A DNA stretch of 64,000 nt from Durusdinium trenchii (GCA_963970005.1 CAXAMN010025262.1:393480-457479), one strand, 5' to 3'; numbered from the stretch's first letter, positions 1-8,364 are shown. Numbers and translations are program-made. Notes: generated by a model from the letters alone, not told the origin.

Positions 1-13
1 GGGGGGGGGGGGG
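1..13. repeat. poly-G run at the window edge
   Basis: Thirteen consecutive G bases open the window. The frame of ORF1 is open through them, so they do not mark a gene end. They may be a true homopolymer or an artefact at a contig end. Either way the left end of the retroelement is not seen here. Confidence 0.9.
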
Positions 14-581
14 TCTGAATTGAGCGATCAATTATTCGACCCGGACGTCCCAACACTTGCTTCGCAAGTCAAACTCAAGGTATCCCCTAAAGGGCTACCT
101 TTCGTGAATACAGACCTCCCGAAACAGCGTACACCACCAATCACAACGATTTCTCTCACCAGTTCGCCCAATTCACCTCCACAAACATCACCAGTTCCAC
201 CGAATCCGCCACCTTTGCCACCTGCATCACCAGTACCACCATCCAAGCCAGCACACCTCCTCACGGATTCACCACACTATCCTGACAATGGAGGATGGGA
301 ACCCAGTGAAGATGAGAAACTTTGCGGCCTTCAAACTCAACAAACGATCTCGCCCCAGTTGGAAATACATAGCAAAAGCACTCAACAAAACACCTTTTGA
401 CTGCAAAGGTCGATGGCAAGTCTTGCGAATTCTTTATACACCTCAACAGCCAGACAGTCCGGAAGCAGAAGCATCATCACCACACAAGGCATCTCAACAA
501 GCAGAGGCAACTCCTCCAGCCACAAAAGATGCCAGTACGATGACTACAGAACCTCCGGATCTGACCGACAAAGAGACATAG
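2..581 (+). pseudogene. ORF1: proline-rich protein with Myb/SANT-like motif, split by +1 frameshift, 5' partial
   Basis: The first frame is open from the window edge. It encodes a proline-rich stretch and then the start of a Myb-like repeat (GGWEPSEDEKL). At about position 323 the similarity moves to the +1 frame, which continues with AAFKLNKRSRPSW, KYIAKALNKTPFDCKGRW and a stop at 579-581. Together these give the spaced tryptophans and the IA..L....C..RW pattern of a Myb/SANT DNA-binding repeat. The shift point reads CTT TGC, with one T skipped. It could be a base deletion, an assembly error or programmed frameshifting; the sequence alone does not decide. The tail after the motif is rich in Ser, Thr, Pro and Ala. 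A role in DNA or chromatin targeting of the element is inference. No start codon is visible. Confidence 0.5.
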
Positions 582-1126
582 AATACACAACAGCAGTCTA
601 TGATCGTCCAGACAGTGCTTTCCACGACTTCTTGGTGCTGAAGAACATCCCGAACTATTGATGCTTTTGTACGGTATTTTATTGTCAATTCGTACATATT
701 TACATATTGGCTTATTGCTTTTTGTCGTTCTAGCAGTTGCGAGCAATAGACTCCAACCCACAACACACCATTACAGCTTTCTTCCACACGCGCAGCAAAA
801 ACAAGCTTGGTCGCCAGCAGTGCACTTTTTGCTTGAACACTTGCCACACACGACAAACTCTCGACCACTGAAGCATCGCCAATACTGTGTACAGACCAGT
901 TTATTCCGTCTAATTCATCGTTTCATTGCATCCATGCGAATCACTATTGAATGGTCTCCCTTTGTTGAACGGGATGAATTTTTTGTTTCCTTGTTTTTCT
1001 TTTGGGTGATTTTGACCGCTTTTATGTCTCCATTTTGATGCATTTTGATGTACTTGCAGCTCGGCTAGTTCAACTTAGCTCAGCCTTCTATTCTTGTACA
1101 GTTTTTCTCTCGACGACGACATCGCG
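582..1126 (+). other. spacer between ORF1 and ORF2
   Basis: This T-richer stretch follows the ORF1 stop. A 126-codon open frame at 658-1038 has a hydrophobic start but no recognisable domain, and I do not call it a gene. The last 35 nt hold a pyrimidine-rich run and TCTTGTACAG, followed by a 25-nt leader to the ORF2 ATG. Confidence 0.5.
1092..1101 (+). promoter_or_regulatory. TCTTGTACAG motif before ORF2 (possible trans-splice acceptor)
   Basis: The 10-mer lies 26 nt before the ORF2 ATG, after a pyrimidine-rich stretch. The same 10-mer is at 2773-2782 and 4128-4137. It ends in AG, so a 3' splice site is plausible; dinoflagellates add a spliced leader to mRNAs by trans-splicing. Function is inferred. 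Confidence 0.4.
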
Positions 1127-2452
1127 ATGGATTCAGATCCTGTTGGGACAGACCTCGTGGCCTTGGATGCCCAGATCATTTCACAACTGCGAGATACAAA
1201 CATTCAGATCAATCGGCTGATGGTCCTTCAACTTAATCGACTACATGACACTATTCGACAGCTACACTCAGCAGAATCCGACACCAGCACCCCAGACCCA
1301 CGTCTACCAGGAAGAATCCAACAGCTCCAAACATTGTTGCCCTCGCTCAAAGCAACCGTGGAGCATCAACAGACTTTTTACCACCAATGTCTCAGATTAC
1401 AACACATACCAACCACTCTTCAACACCAAGTTTTACGCTTGGCCACCACTTTGGACAAGACCCACACGACTTCTACTTCCACTTTCGAACGATCAAACAC
1501 ACCTCCATCCCCCAGGCAACCCAAGACAGCCCCACCCTCACTTACTACCAAGCGACCCCCGATACGATTACATGAACGACCACATCAACCACAACATCAC
1601 AAACTATCGGAACAGCCACTCCCAGTACGGCAGCAGCACACTTCCTCAGCAGCATCACACTCACACAGTGCCAAACACACCCATAAACCACCTCAACGCT
1701 CCAGATCACACTCAAGACATACAAGAAAAAAGCGACAAGTTGCGGCCCCGAGGCGTCATTCAGACCGCACATCACCACCTCGCATTGCCAAACATAACAG
1801 CCCTCACTCCCACAGCACACGTTCCCCACAACAACCCCAGCATCTCACCAAGCATACCAAACATCGCAAACAACCCAAGCGATCACAACATTCTACTTCT
1901 CGCTGCAGACGCTCTCGGACAAGACGCTCGCGTACCACCCGGTCACGGAGAAACCGTCGCGAGAGATCCACAAGATCCGCCCGCCATCGCTCCTCTTGCA
2001 GGACAAGACGTCAACTCTCACCAGCACCGACTCGAACTCACTCACCCAGCCACCAGACCGAACACCACACTTCTCGACACTCTTCACGTGCTTCTCCGAC
2101 ACCACGACCAGATTCGCCCCGCACAGAACCACCTCCTCTTACACCTACAGAAGACACCAGCGACAGCGTCTTCGCTCTACAGCATTCACCTTCAGACAAA
2201 ACCACATCAAATGTCACAGCAGCAACACCTGCTCCTTTTCCACTACATCCAACACCATCCCAACTACCGCCACCACCACCGAAAACACCACCGATTCCAG
2301 CGCCACTACGAATTCTTCCAAAAACATCACCTTCCACAAAACCATCACAACCACCACCACCCCAGACAACACCCTTACGACCAAAACCACCATCATATCC
2401 ATCTCCACAGCAACTTCTTCCTCGCCAAGTTGACCAAGATCCGGCGCCATGA
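1127..2452 (+). CDS. ORF2: coiled-coil protein with Arg/Ser-rich region and proline-rich tail
   Basis: This 441-residue frame starts at the first ATG after the TCTTGTACAG motif, in a GCGATGG context. Residues about 12-110 contain helix-forming heptads (ISQLRDTNIQINRLMVLQL and QQLQTLLPSLKATVEH), likely a coiled coil. Residues about 188-294 are very rich in Arg, Ser and His (for example RSRSHSRHTRKKRQ and RRSRTRRSRTTRSRRNRR), like the RS domains of splicing factors or a nucleic-acid-binding tail. The last third is rich in Pro and Thr. There are no Cys/His knuckles and no catalytic motifs. Its position upstream of a Gag-like ORF and a reverse transcriptase suggests an RNA- or DNA-binding structural protein of the element, but that is inference. 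A second long frame (1245-2621) overlaps it in another phase; ORF2 is preferred because of its structured N-terminus and start context. Confidence 0.55.
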   Translation: MDSDPVGTDLVALDAQIISQLRDTNIQINRLMVLQLNRLHDTIRQLHSAESDTSTPDPRLPGRIQQLQTLLPSLKATVEHQQTFYHQCLRLQHIPTTLQHQVLRLATTLDKTHTTSTSTFERSNTPPSPRQPKTAPPSLTTKRPPIRLHERPHQPQHHKLSEQPLPVRQQHTSSAASHSHSAKHTHKPPQRSRSHSRHTRKKRQVAAPRRHSDRTSPPRIAKHNSPHSHSTRSPQQPQHLTKHTKHRKQPKRSQHSTSRCRRSRTRRSRTTRSRRNRRERSTRSARHRSSCRTRRQLSPAPTRTHSPSHQTEHHTSRHSSRASPTPRPDSPRTEPPPLTPTEDTSDSVFALQHSPSDKTTSNVTAATPAPFPLHPTPSQLPPPPPKTPPIPAPLRILPKTSPSTKPSQPPPPQTTPLRPKPPSYPSPQQLLPRQVDQDPAP

Positions 2453-3027
2453 GAGCTACCAGCGACATCACAATTCAGTCCTATTTATATCTATATTGGA
2501 TTATGTCTCTACAACCAACGTCAATTCACACTTTACTGCAGGAAGCACCATTTCTCACCACCAAACAAACATTCTTTACTTCAAGATACATCCCAACACA
2601 TCGCTAGACTCCGACCAATAGTACTCGGAAGTTTCACCCATCGCGTTTCACCCTGCAACCTTGAACAGAATTCAAAAGATGCAGAGTTACCATTTACATT
2701 TGCATTTGCATTTCAGCACCACAACCTCACGCTTGCTCTACAGATGCAACAAGTATTTATTTACAGACACAATCTTGTACAGATTCGGCTTTTCCACACA
2801 TGATTTTACAGCGGCCTCCGATGATGCCGTAACAGCCACATGCCTTATTGTTTTATTGCTTGGTTGCGACTATTACTAGACAGGACTGGTTTTTGGTTGA
2901 TTCTTCTTCTACCACACGATCTACTTACCTGATTCTCATCATGACCTCTTTTTGCCGTCACTTGTTACCTCAGCCTTTTGATTCCAACTGATTTCATCGA
3001 CACCTCCTTGACCTTCTGCTTGGCACC
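2453..3027 (+). other. spacer between ORF2 and ORF3
   Basis: The overlapping alternative frame ends here at 2621. The rest has no convincing coding capacity. It holds TCTTGTACAG at 2773-2782, and a pyrimidine-rich stretch ending in CAG near 2971-2973, which would leave a 54-nt leader for ORF3. Confidence 0.5.
2773..2782 (+). promoter_or_regulatory. TCTTGTACAG motif in the ORF2-ORF3 spacer
   Basis: An exact copy of the 10-mer found before ORF2 and ORF4. It lies about 245 nt before the ORF3 ATG, farther than in the other two cases. No good reading frame begins directly after it. Confidence 0.35.
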
Positions 3028-3879
3028 ATGGAAGCGGCATTTTGGAGCTGGACTCACGACACACCAGCGGCACACATTTATGGCATATACACGTCCCAAC
3101 ACAGCTGCCGCACCACCATCTACCACACCAGAGAGCAGCTCCATTCATTGCAACAGACAATGTACTTTGACGAGAACATTTACCCACATCTCCCTCCGGC
3201 ATTGCTGGATCGCATACTACGAGTCAGAGCCTTGGTGAATCACGCAACTGACGACCTCACAGCTGCTTTAGATCACATTGAAGCGATCGGCCGTTTCCCG
3301 CCCGATCAACTGAAAGGCAAGGGCAAGGGCCAAGGCAAAAACAAAAGCAAGACATACGACCACACCGAACTCACAGATGATCCAACCACAAGCATTCACC
3401 AAAGCGATCTTATCTTTCCATATACACCCCCACAAACCATGGCACCACCTCGCACCACACCACCACCTTTGACCCACACCATAACACTTGAGCCTTCACA
3501 GCAGGTCGCATCTCAGCAAACTGCGACACCTGACTTCCCCCACGCAGCCCTTGCACCCAAACCTTCTTACACCTGTATGCGCTCAGCAAACAGCTGTATT
3601 TCACCCCCACGACCAGTCAACCTCTTTCCTACCCCACCATCACAACACACTATCCCACAGCAATGCGACTCTTCCCAAGTTTACAACATCCGCATTCCCC
3701 TACAAGGACAAGCCACACTGACAGCCATCGGGCCGATCTCCGCACCACTCACATCACCATCCAACAGCACACCTACCATCTATTGCCTGCCGACACCCAC
3801 CAACATACGACCCAATCATCCAGAAGCGGGCACGGGACCTCCGGGACCCTGGTGGGATGATGCTGGAGCGCCACCCTGA
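3028..3879 (+). CDS. ORF3: small basic, proline-rich protein of the element
   Basis: This 283-residue frame starts at an ATG in a strong ACCATGG context. Residues 1 to about 90 look folded, with aromatic and helical segments such as YPHLPPALLDRILRVRALV. They are followed by a Lys/Gly-rich basic stretch (LKGKGKGQGKNKSK, about residues 94-108) that could bind nucleic acid. The remainder is low-complexity Pro/Thr/Ser/Gln and ends PPGPWWDDAGAPP. I do not recognise a family. No zinc knuckle, protease or nuclease motif is visible. It shares strand, composition and spacing with the neighbouring ORFs, so it is taken as part of the same unit. Confidence 0.5.
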   Translation: MEAAFWSWTHDTPAAHIYGIYTSQHSCRTTIYHTREQLHSLQQTMYFDENIYPHLPPALLDRILRVRALVNHATDDLTAALDHIEAIGRFPPDQLKGKGKGQGKNKSKTYDHTELTDDPTTSIHQSDLIFPYTPPQTMAPPRTTPPPLTHTITLEPSQQVASQQTATPDFPHAALAPKPSYTCMRSANSCISPPRPVNLFPTPPSQHTIPQQCDSSQVYNIRIPLQGQATLTAIGPISAPLTSPSNSTPTIYCLPTPTNIRPNHPEAGTGPPGPWWDDAGAPP

Positions 3880-4156
3880 GCGAGAGCCAGACCTAATTCA
3901 AGGTCTTTGATTCTATGTACATGGTTTCTGACCCAATGTCTCCAGCGTATTGACCCTTCCAGCTATGAGAAAATATTTACAGTATTGAGTCTATGTTCAT
4001 ACTTATTTTGCTCTTCGAGATTTTCTGACGCTTGCCACTAGAGCTTCTCTCCAGTCTCAATTCTTTAACTTCTCAGCCATTGTGGTTCAAACCATCAGTT
4101 TCGACTACCCTCGTGCTTATTGCTCCTTCTTGTACAGAACTACAGTATTACCCATC
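3880..4156 (+). other. spacer between ORF3 and ORF4
   Basis: This T-rich stretch has no long frame of its own. It holds two copies of TACAGTATT (3978-3986 and 4141-4149) and one TCTTGTACAG (4128-4137), the latter after a pyrimidine-rich run. The ORF4 ATG follows the last AG of that 10-mer by 19 nt. Confidence 0.5.
4128..4137 (+). promoter_or_regulatory. TCTTGTACAG motif before ORF4 (possible trans-splice acceptor)
   Basis: This third copy of the 10-mer sits at the end of a pyrimidine-rich run, just before the ORF4 start at 4157. It resembles the arrangement before ORF2, which supports a 3' splice-site or processing role. Function is inferred. Confidence 0.4.
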
Positions 4157-5320
4157 ATGGACGCGCATCAACAATGGTGGCAACAATACTATGGCACCAC
4201 GACACCCACTGCCGGCTATGGACCTCTCACCAATGCAGTTCGTCATCACTACCAACACCCCTATCACCAGCATCATCAACATCACGCCAACATTCCAGTT
4301 GATCCACCTACTACCTCTCCAGCACCACCAGCAACGTTTCCACCTGAACCCCTGCCCCCACCCGCAGCATCTCACCACCCAACGCCTCCACAGCTTGGTG
4401 TGGTACCCCCCAACATCCCCAACCTACCTGACACATGGACTCCCAGCGACACACATTTGGATACCAATACCGTACATGGTCACACATTGTTTCGGACAAT
4501 TCAGCCGACACAGTGGTCCAGGAAATACAACCTCGCAGGACAACAAGTCCTCGACATTTTCCCATGGCAGCTCAGCCGTTTTGGCCTCCAGGACCACAGC
4601 CTACGCATCCTGTCCCAAGGACGCTACACAGGCATTGTCACCACCAGATCTATCGCGGAGGCGGTCTTCACTTCACAATTGCTGCCAGAGATGAGGGCCC
4701 ACAACCTGGACATCGACAACATCGCTGAATATTTGCACCAACAAGCAGATCAGTCCATTCCAAACAAAACCACAGAAGCCAAACAATTCATGCAACCACT
4801 TATTTCTCGCATCATTGACTTTCTACGAGGCCTTACACCACCAGCCGGCGAAGGCACAGCACTCCGAAAGCTCCAGCAACAGACAGATCGCTTACAACAA
4901 CAAGAGAGCGAACTCCAGCGCGCTCGCGACAAGCTGAAGAATCATGGCATTGCGCTCACACCAACCAAGCCAGGATCACACCATACCCCATCATCCGCCA
5001 CCCACACACCGCATCTCCCACTTCCAGCCTCTACCGCCATCACAACCACGACCATTCTCAATCCCACCACACAAACACTCCATGACAACTCACCAGCCAA
5101 CTATGCAGCAGCTGGCATTCAGAAATGGCTCAAGACATTACCACCAGCCACTCAGACACAAGTCACCAACATCCAGCAGATTCTACGAGATGAACATATC
5201 ACAAAAGAACAACTCCAAGAAGCAGCTACCCGCTACGGCATCCCGCTAGCTCGGGTCCTCAAGCTTCCCCCACGTTCACTACAGCAACTGGTCGCCGCGG
5301 GTTCGGCCTTGGCAGCCTGA
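4157..5320 (+). CDS. ORF4: Gag-like coiled-coil protein
   Basis: This 387-residue frame starts at the ATG after the TCTTGTACAG motif (start MDAHQQWWQQYYG). Residues 1-100 are His, Gln and Pro rich. Residues about 108-228 look like a folded helical domain (QVLDIFPWQLSRFGLQ and QFMQPLISRIIDFLRGL). A coiled coil follows at about 235-263 (LRKLQQQTDRLQQQESELQR), then a Ser/Thr/Pro linker. A helical C-terminus (about 315-387) contains IQQILRDEHITKEQLQEAA. No zinc knuckle is present. The order of folded domain, coiled coil and position directly before the RT frame suggests a Gag-like role, by inference. It ends at a UGA in the same phase as ORF5, with no other stop between them, so a readthrough fusion is possible. 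Confidence 0.55.
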   Translation: MDAHQQWWQQYYGTTTPTAGYGPLTNAVRHHYQHPYHQHHQHHANIPVDPPTTSPAPPATFPPEPLPPPAASHHPTPPQLGVVPPNIPNLPDTWTPSDTHLDTNTVHGHTLFRTIQPTQWSRKYNLAGQQVLDIFPWQLSRFGLQDHSLRILSQGRYTGIVTTRSIAEAVFTSQLLPEMRAHNLDIDNIAEYLHQQADQSIPNKTTEAKQFMQPLISRIIDFLRGLTPPAGEGTALRKLQQQTDRLQQQESELQRARDKLKNHGIALTPTKPGSHHTPSSATHTPHLPLPASTAITTTTILNPTTQTLHDNSPANYAAAGIQKWLKTLPPATQTQVTNIQQILRDEHITKEQLQEAATRYGIPLARVLKLPPRSLQQLVAAGSALAA

Positions 5321-5563
5321 CTCGTACAAAAAGCGCTGCATCAACCAACACATCACACCCTACAATCTTTAACAACATTACACACAGCCCTATCACACTT
5401 TGTCCATTTCACACCCTACATTGACAAGTCACACGCTATTTTTTCTGTCAGTCTTATTCACCTCACATGCCTCTTTGCCTTTCCTTCGCAAACACATCAC
5501 TCTATACAATGGCGCTCCCGTTTCAACCAACTACAAGTTACACCACACACTTATCACTACCAA
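5321..5563 (+). other. 81-codon open linker between ORF4 stop and ORF5 ATG, same frame
   Basis: After the UGA at 5318-5320 the same frame stays open for 81 sense codons, up to the ORF5 ATG at 5564. A T-rich run ending in GTCAG at 5441-5451 could be a splice acceptor. The next ATG after it (5467) is in another phase and gives only 86 residues. The codons just before 5564 (SRFNQLQVTPHTYHY) read smoothly into the nuclease domain, so the true start of ORF5 may lie upstream. Confidence 0.5.
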
Positions 5564-8176
5564 ATGTTCACACATCCCAATGCGGTTTATGCCAAGCTCT
5601 TTTTCAACCAACATCACACAAGACACCAATACCACCAACATGGACATACATACATCGGCTCTACCAGCATCACCATCCCCAAGCGAGAATACAATCGACA
5701 CGCAAAACTCAAACAATTACACAATAACCACCCCATTTCAGCTGAACTTTCTCTACGCTACTGGCACTCCAAGAACAACCTCCACCACTACAGCACTATT
5801 TACCTTTCCCATCACGACACCTATGATCAAGCATGGACCTACGAACACCTGCGGATCCAAGAATGGCAACCTACACTCAATTGGCCCTATATCCAAAGAC
5901 ACCTCAAACTCAAAGCCTCAGGTTGGCAATTTTCAAAACATCGCACCACTTTCACACGGATGTCCACTCACAAACGTCTCTTCCAACGGCTCCGACGACG
6001 ACAACACACCATCAAGCAACCCCACCTTCACACAAGTCAACGCCTACACGCCCTTACAGTTTTACGCGAGCTCAGCAAGCATACACTTTCATCTTTTCAA
6101 ACATCAACAGCCATCCGCAGCGGCAAATACACTGATCTTGAAATTTACGCTTTCCGTCGAATGGCCGCCAGCCTAGAGGAACCAGATCGATCACGTGTTC
6201 TTCACCTTCTCCACTCAGCACTTAGCTTTCGCAATCTCACTCCACACAAAGCCAACAAACCCTTTACCATTCCTTTCCTCTCCCACAATACCTTCTCGTC
6301 TTCCACGGAAAAATGGCTTCGCACACTGATCCAACACCACATGCATCACGTCATTCCTTTCCACCCCCCTACTACCAAACTACGCGAAGCAGCACACAAG
6401 ACTTTGCGTTCCCGGCTCTACAACCACAAACGTTGGGAAGAACTCTTCTCCACACATCCCACAGCCGCTGACATGCCATGCAGCTGCCACCACATGTACA
6501 CCTTGCTTCGTCCCAACCACACACCGCCGCTCTACGATGGTCACTACGTACTTACACTTGAAGACCTACAGCTCCCCAGCCATCTTGAGCTATTCATACA
6601 AGCCAACATGAACAGCACTTTCTTTCCCACAAAGACGCAATATTTCCAACACTTTGAACAACAACTCACTCACTGGCTAAGACACCATGGTCTACCCACT
6701 GCCCTCCATCAACACAGCCTACCTTTTCTACACCAACAATGGAAACAGCACATTGACAATCTTCTATACACGCCCCGCTTTACCTCCCGCAACGTTACAC
6801 AGCTTCAACAGTTTCTTACAGACAAGCTGGTACTCCATCATGCTGACCATGAACTACAAAACCTACGACTCTTTTGCCCACAGCACTACTTCCACGGATG
6901 TCTCACCACATGGAATACACCACAACTTTTTCTCCCACTACCAAATCTCACCGCCCAACAACTCCACCAATTTCTCACACAATCCTTCCCAGCCAGCATT
7001 CGCAAAGCATACCCCTGGGGCTTCCGCACAAAATTCTACACACCACATGGAGTAGTTTTCCTCAAACAAAAGCAATCCTGGCGAAAGGGTAGAACAGTCA
7101 TCAGCTACTTCAGATCCATCGCAGGCACATTATTACGAGCCACCTCCAAAGCACTAGACATTATGCTCCTTCATCTTCTACCCCAACATCCAGGCCAATT
7201 ATCTATACCCAACCTTTGGCAACACCTCCACAACCATTTCCAGACCACACCCGAAGACATCCACCTCACACCGATCAACGACGACCTTGTTGGCTTCTTC
7301 AACAGCGTACCTCAACAACGCCTTGTCGACGCAGTCATCAGCCTGTGCAACCGCTGGAAAGCACAACACAACACCACTACCATCACCATCGATGTCCAGT
7401 CTACCGGCAACCCCATCCAACACTCCCACATCGGTCGACACTACATCCACCACCCACAACAACGCACACTTGACACACAACACATTCCTCTTATCGTTCA
7501 ACAAGCTCTTCACTCATGTATTTTCCAAGCTTGCAACACCTACTACAAACAAATTCAAGGAGCCGGCATTGGCAGTCAGCTCTCACCAGCACTTTGCAAT
7601 GTGGCAATCACGCTCATCGAACACACTTGGCAAACAACATACCACACCTTCTTACAACAACCAAGCCTTCACTTGCTCAACACTCGCTACGTCGACAACC
7701 GATACATCTTGCTCAACGAACAATACAGATCAGCACTCCCCATCACTACATTGGCCCATCCTGAATTTTACGAACAACCAGTTGAAATAGAGCCAGTGGA
7801 CGACGACCATCTACTCGGTTTCTTGATTGACCCTCTCAACAGAACCGTCACCTTCCAACTCCCCACCCATTCCTGGCAGATTCGTGATCCGCAGTCAGCA
7901 GGGAGTCACAGACTACGCCTTTCAGGCTTACAATCACGCCACCACACACTACAAAAATACACTTACCCCAAACATCTCGCCCACACGACCGCACAGAAGT
8001 TGATGCAGCTATATATGGCCAAAGGCCATTCACCAGCACACTGCGCCGCGGCGCTGCGGCCAAGAGGAAAAAGACTATGTGCCGGCACTTTCGCAGACTG
8101 CTGTGATATGTATTTTACAGTATTGAACCTTTCAATGTCAAGCACTTCCACTATTTATTATCCTGACCTTACCTGA
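5564..8176 (+). CDS. ORF5: GIY-YIG endonuclease / Penelope-like reverse transcriptase
   Basis: An 870-residue protein. Residues 1-110 match a GIY-YIG nuclease: AVY at 7-9 for the first strand, YIG at 30-32, Arg 41/45, the catalytic-type Glu 94 in AWTYEHLRIQEW, and Asn 106 in PTLN. A small CSCHH cluster lies at about 306-310. The reverse transcriptase follows. Motif A is DLVGFFNSVP with Asp 574, like the D..SLFTN.P of Penelope-like elements. Motif B is GAGIGSQLSP at 666-675. Motif C is RYVDN with Asp 711 and Asn 712, where most RTs have a second Asp. LLGFLID and a basic C-terminus follow. N-terminal GIY-YIG plus this RT type is known for one clade of Penelope-like elements. The protein would nick target DNA and reverse-transcribe element RNA. 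The frame is intact, which argues for recent activity, but YVDN may weaken catalysis. The start codon is uncertain. Confidence 0.8.
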   Translation: MFTHPNAVYAKLFFNQHHTRHQYHQHGHTYIGSTSITIPKREYNRHAKLKQLHNNHPISAELSLRYWHSKNNLHHYSTIYLSHHDTYDQAWTYEHLRIQEWQPTLNWPYIQRHLKLKASGWQFSKHRTTFTRMSTHKRLFQRLRRRQHTIKQPHLHTSQRLHALTVLRELSKHTLSSFQTSTAIRSGKYTDLEIYAFRRMAASLEEPDRSRVLHLLHSALSFRNLTPHKANKPFTIPFLSHNTFSSSTEKWLRTLIQHHMHHVIPFHPPTTKLREAAHKTLRSRLYNHKRWEELFSTHPTAADMPCSCHHMYTLLRPNHTPPLYDGHYVLTLEDLQLPSHLELFIQANMNSTFFPTKTQYFQHFEQQLTHWLRHHGLPTALHQHSLPFLHQQWKQHIDNLLYTPRFTSRNVTQLQQFLTDKLVLHHADHELQNLRLFCPQHYFHGCLTTWNTPQLFLPLPNLTAQQLHQFLTQSFPASIRKAYPWGFRTKFYTPHGVVFLKQKQSWRKGRTVISYFRSIAGTLLRATSKALDIMLLHLLPQHPGQLSIPNLWQHLHNHFQTTPEDIHLTPINDDLVGFFNSVPQQRLVDAVISLCNRWKAQHNTTTITIDVQSTGNPIQHSHIGRHYIHHPQQRTLDTQHIPLIVQQALHSCIFQACNTYYKQIQGAGIGSQLSPALCNVAITLIEHTWQTTYHTFLQQPSLHLLNTRYVDNRYILLNEQYRSALPITTLAHPEFYEQPVEIEPVDDDHLLGFLIDPLNRTVTFQLPTHSWQIRDPQSAGSHRLRLSGLQSRHHTLQKYTYPKHLAHTTAQKLMQLYMAKGHSPAHCAAALRPRGKRLCAGTFADCCDMYFTVLNLSMSSTSTIYYPDLT

Positions 8177-8287
8177 TCCGATCTAGTTGCGCCGATACGG
8201 CTCAGTGTGTGTGTCCACTCCTGTTTCCAAGGACACTACCCTAGTTTTTCTAATCTATCCTACAAGCGTTTCTGTACAGAAGCAGGG

Positions 8288-8333
8288 GGCGACAGAGTCG
8301 CTGCATGGCTGTCGCCAACGAAGCTCCATGCAG
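8288..8333 (+). ncRNA. H-type RNA pseudoknot in the element 3' flank
   Basis: Stem 1 pairs GGCGACAG (8288-8295) with CTGTCGCC (8309-8316). Stem 2 pairs CTGCATGG (8301-8308) with CCATGCAG (8326-8333). The strands interleave, with loops of 5 nt and 9 nt and no gap between the stems, so the helices could stack coaxially. All 16 pairs are Watson-Crick. It lacks the extra P3 and P4 helices of an HDV-like ribozyme. A role in binding the reverse transcriptase or in RNA stability is inference. Confidence 0.6.
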
Positions 8334-8345
8334 TTGACTAGAATA

Positions 8346-8364
8346 TCACGGCTGATCACCGTGA
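8346..8364 (+). other. hairpin after the pseudoknot
   Basis: TCACGG (8346-8351) and CCGTGA (8359-8364) form a 6-bp stem around a 7-nt loop. It lies 12 nt after the pseudoknot and may be part of the same 3' RNA structure. Confidence 0.4.

Noticed and set aside
658-1038. 126-codon frame between ORF1 and ORF2 as a membrane protein gene
   Set aside because: It has a hydrophobic start but no other features, its composition differs from the other ORFs, and it covers a spacer.
8288-8333. The pseudoknot as an HDV-like ribozyme
   Set aside because: The order of two interleaved stems fits, and CGAA is present in the second loop. But there is no P3 hairpin between the second and third strands and no P4, so the fold is a simple H-type pseudoknot.
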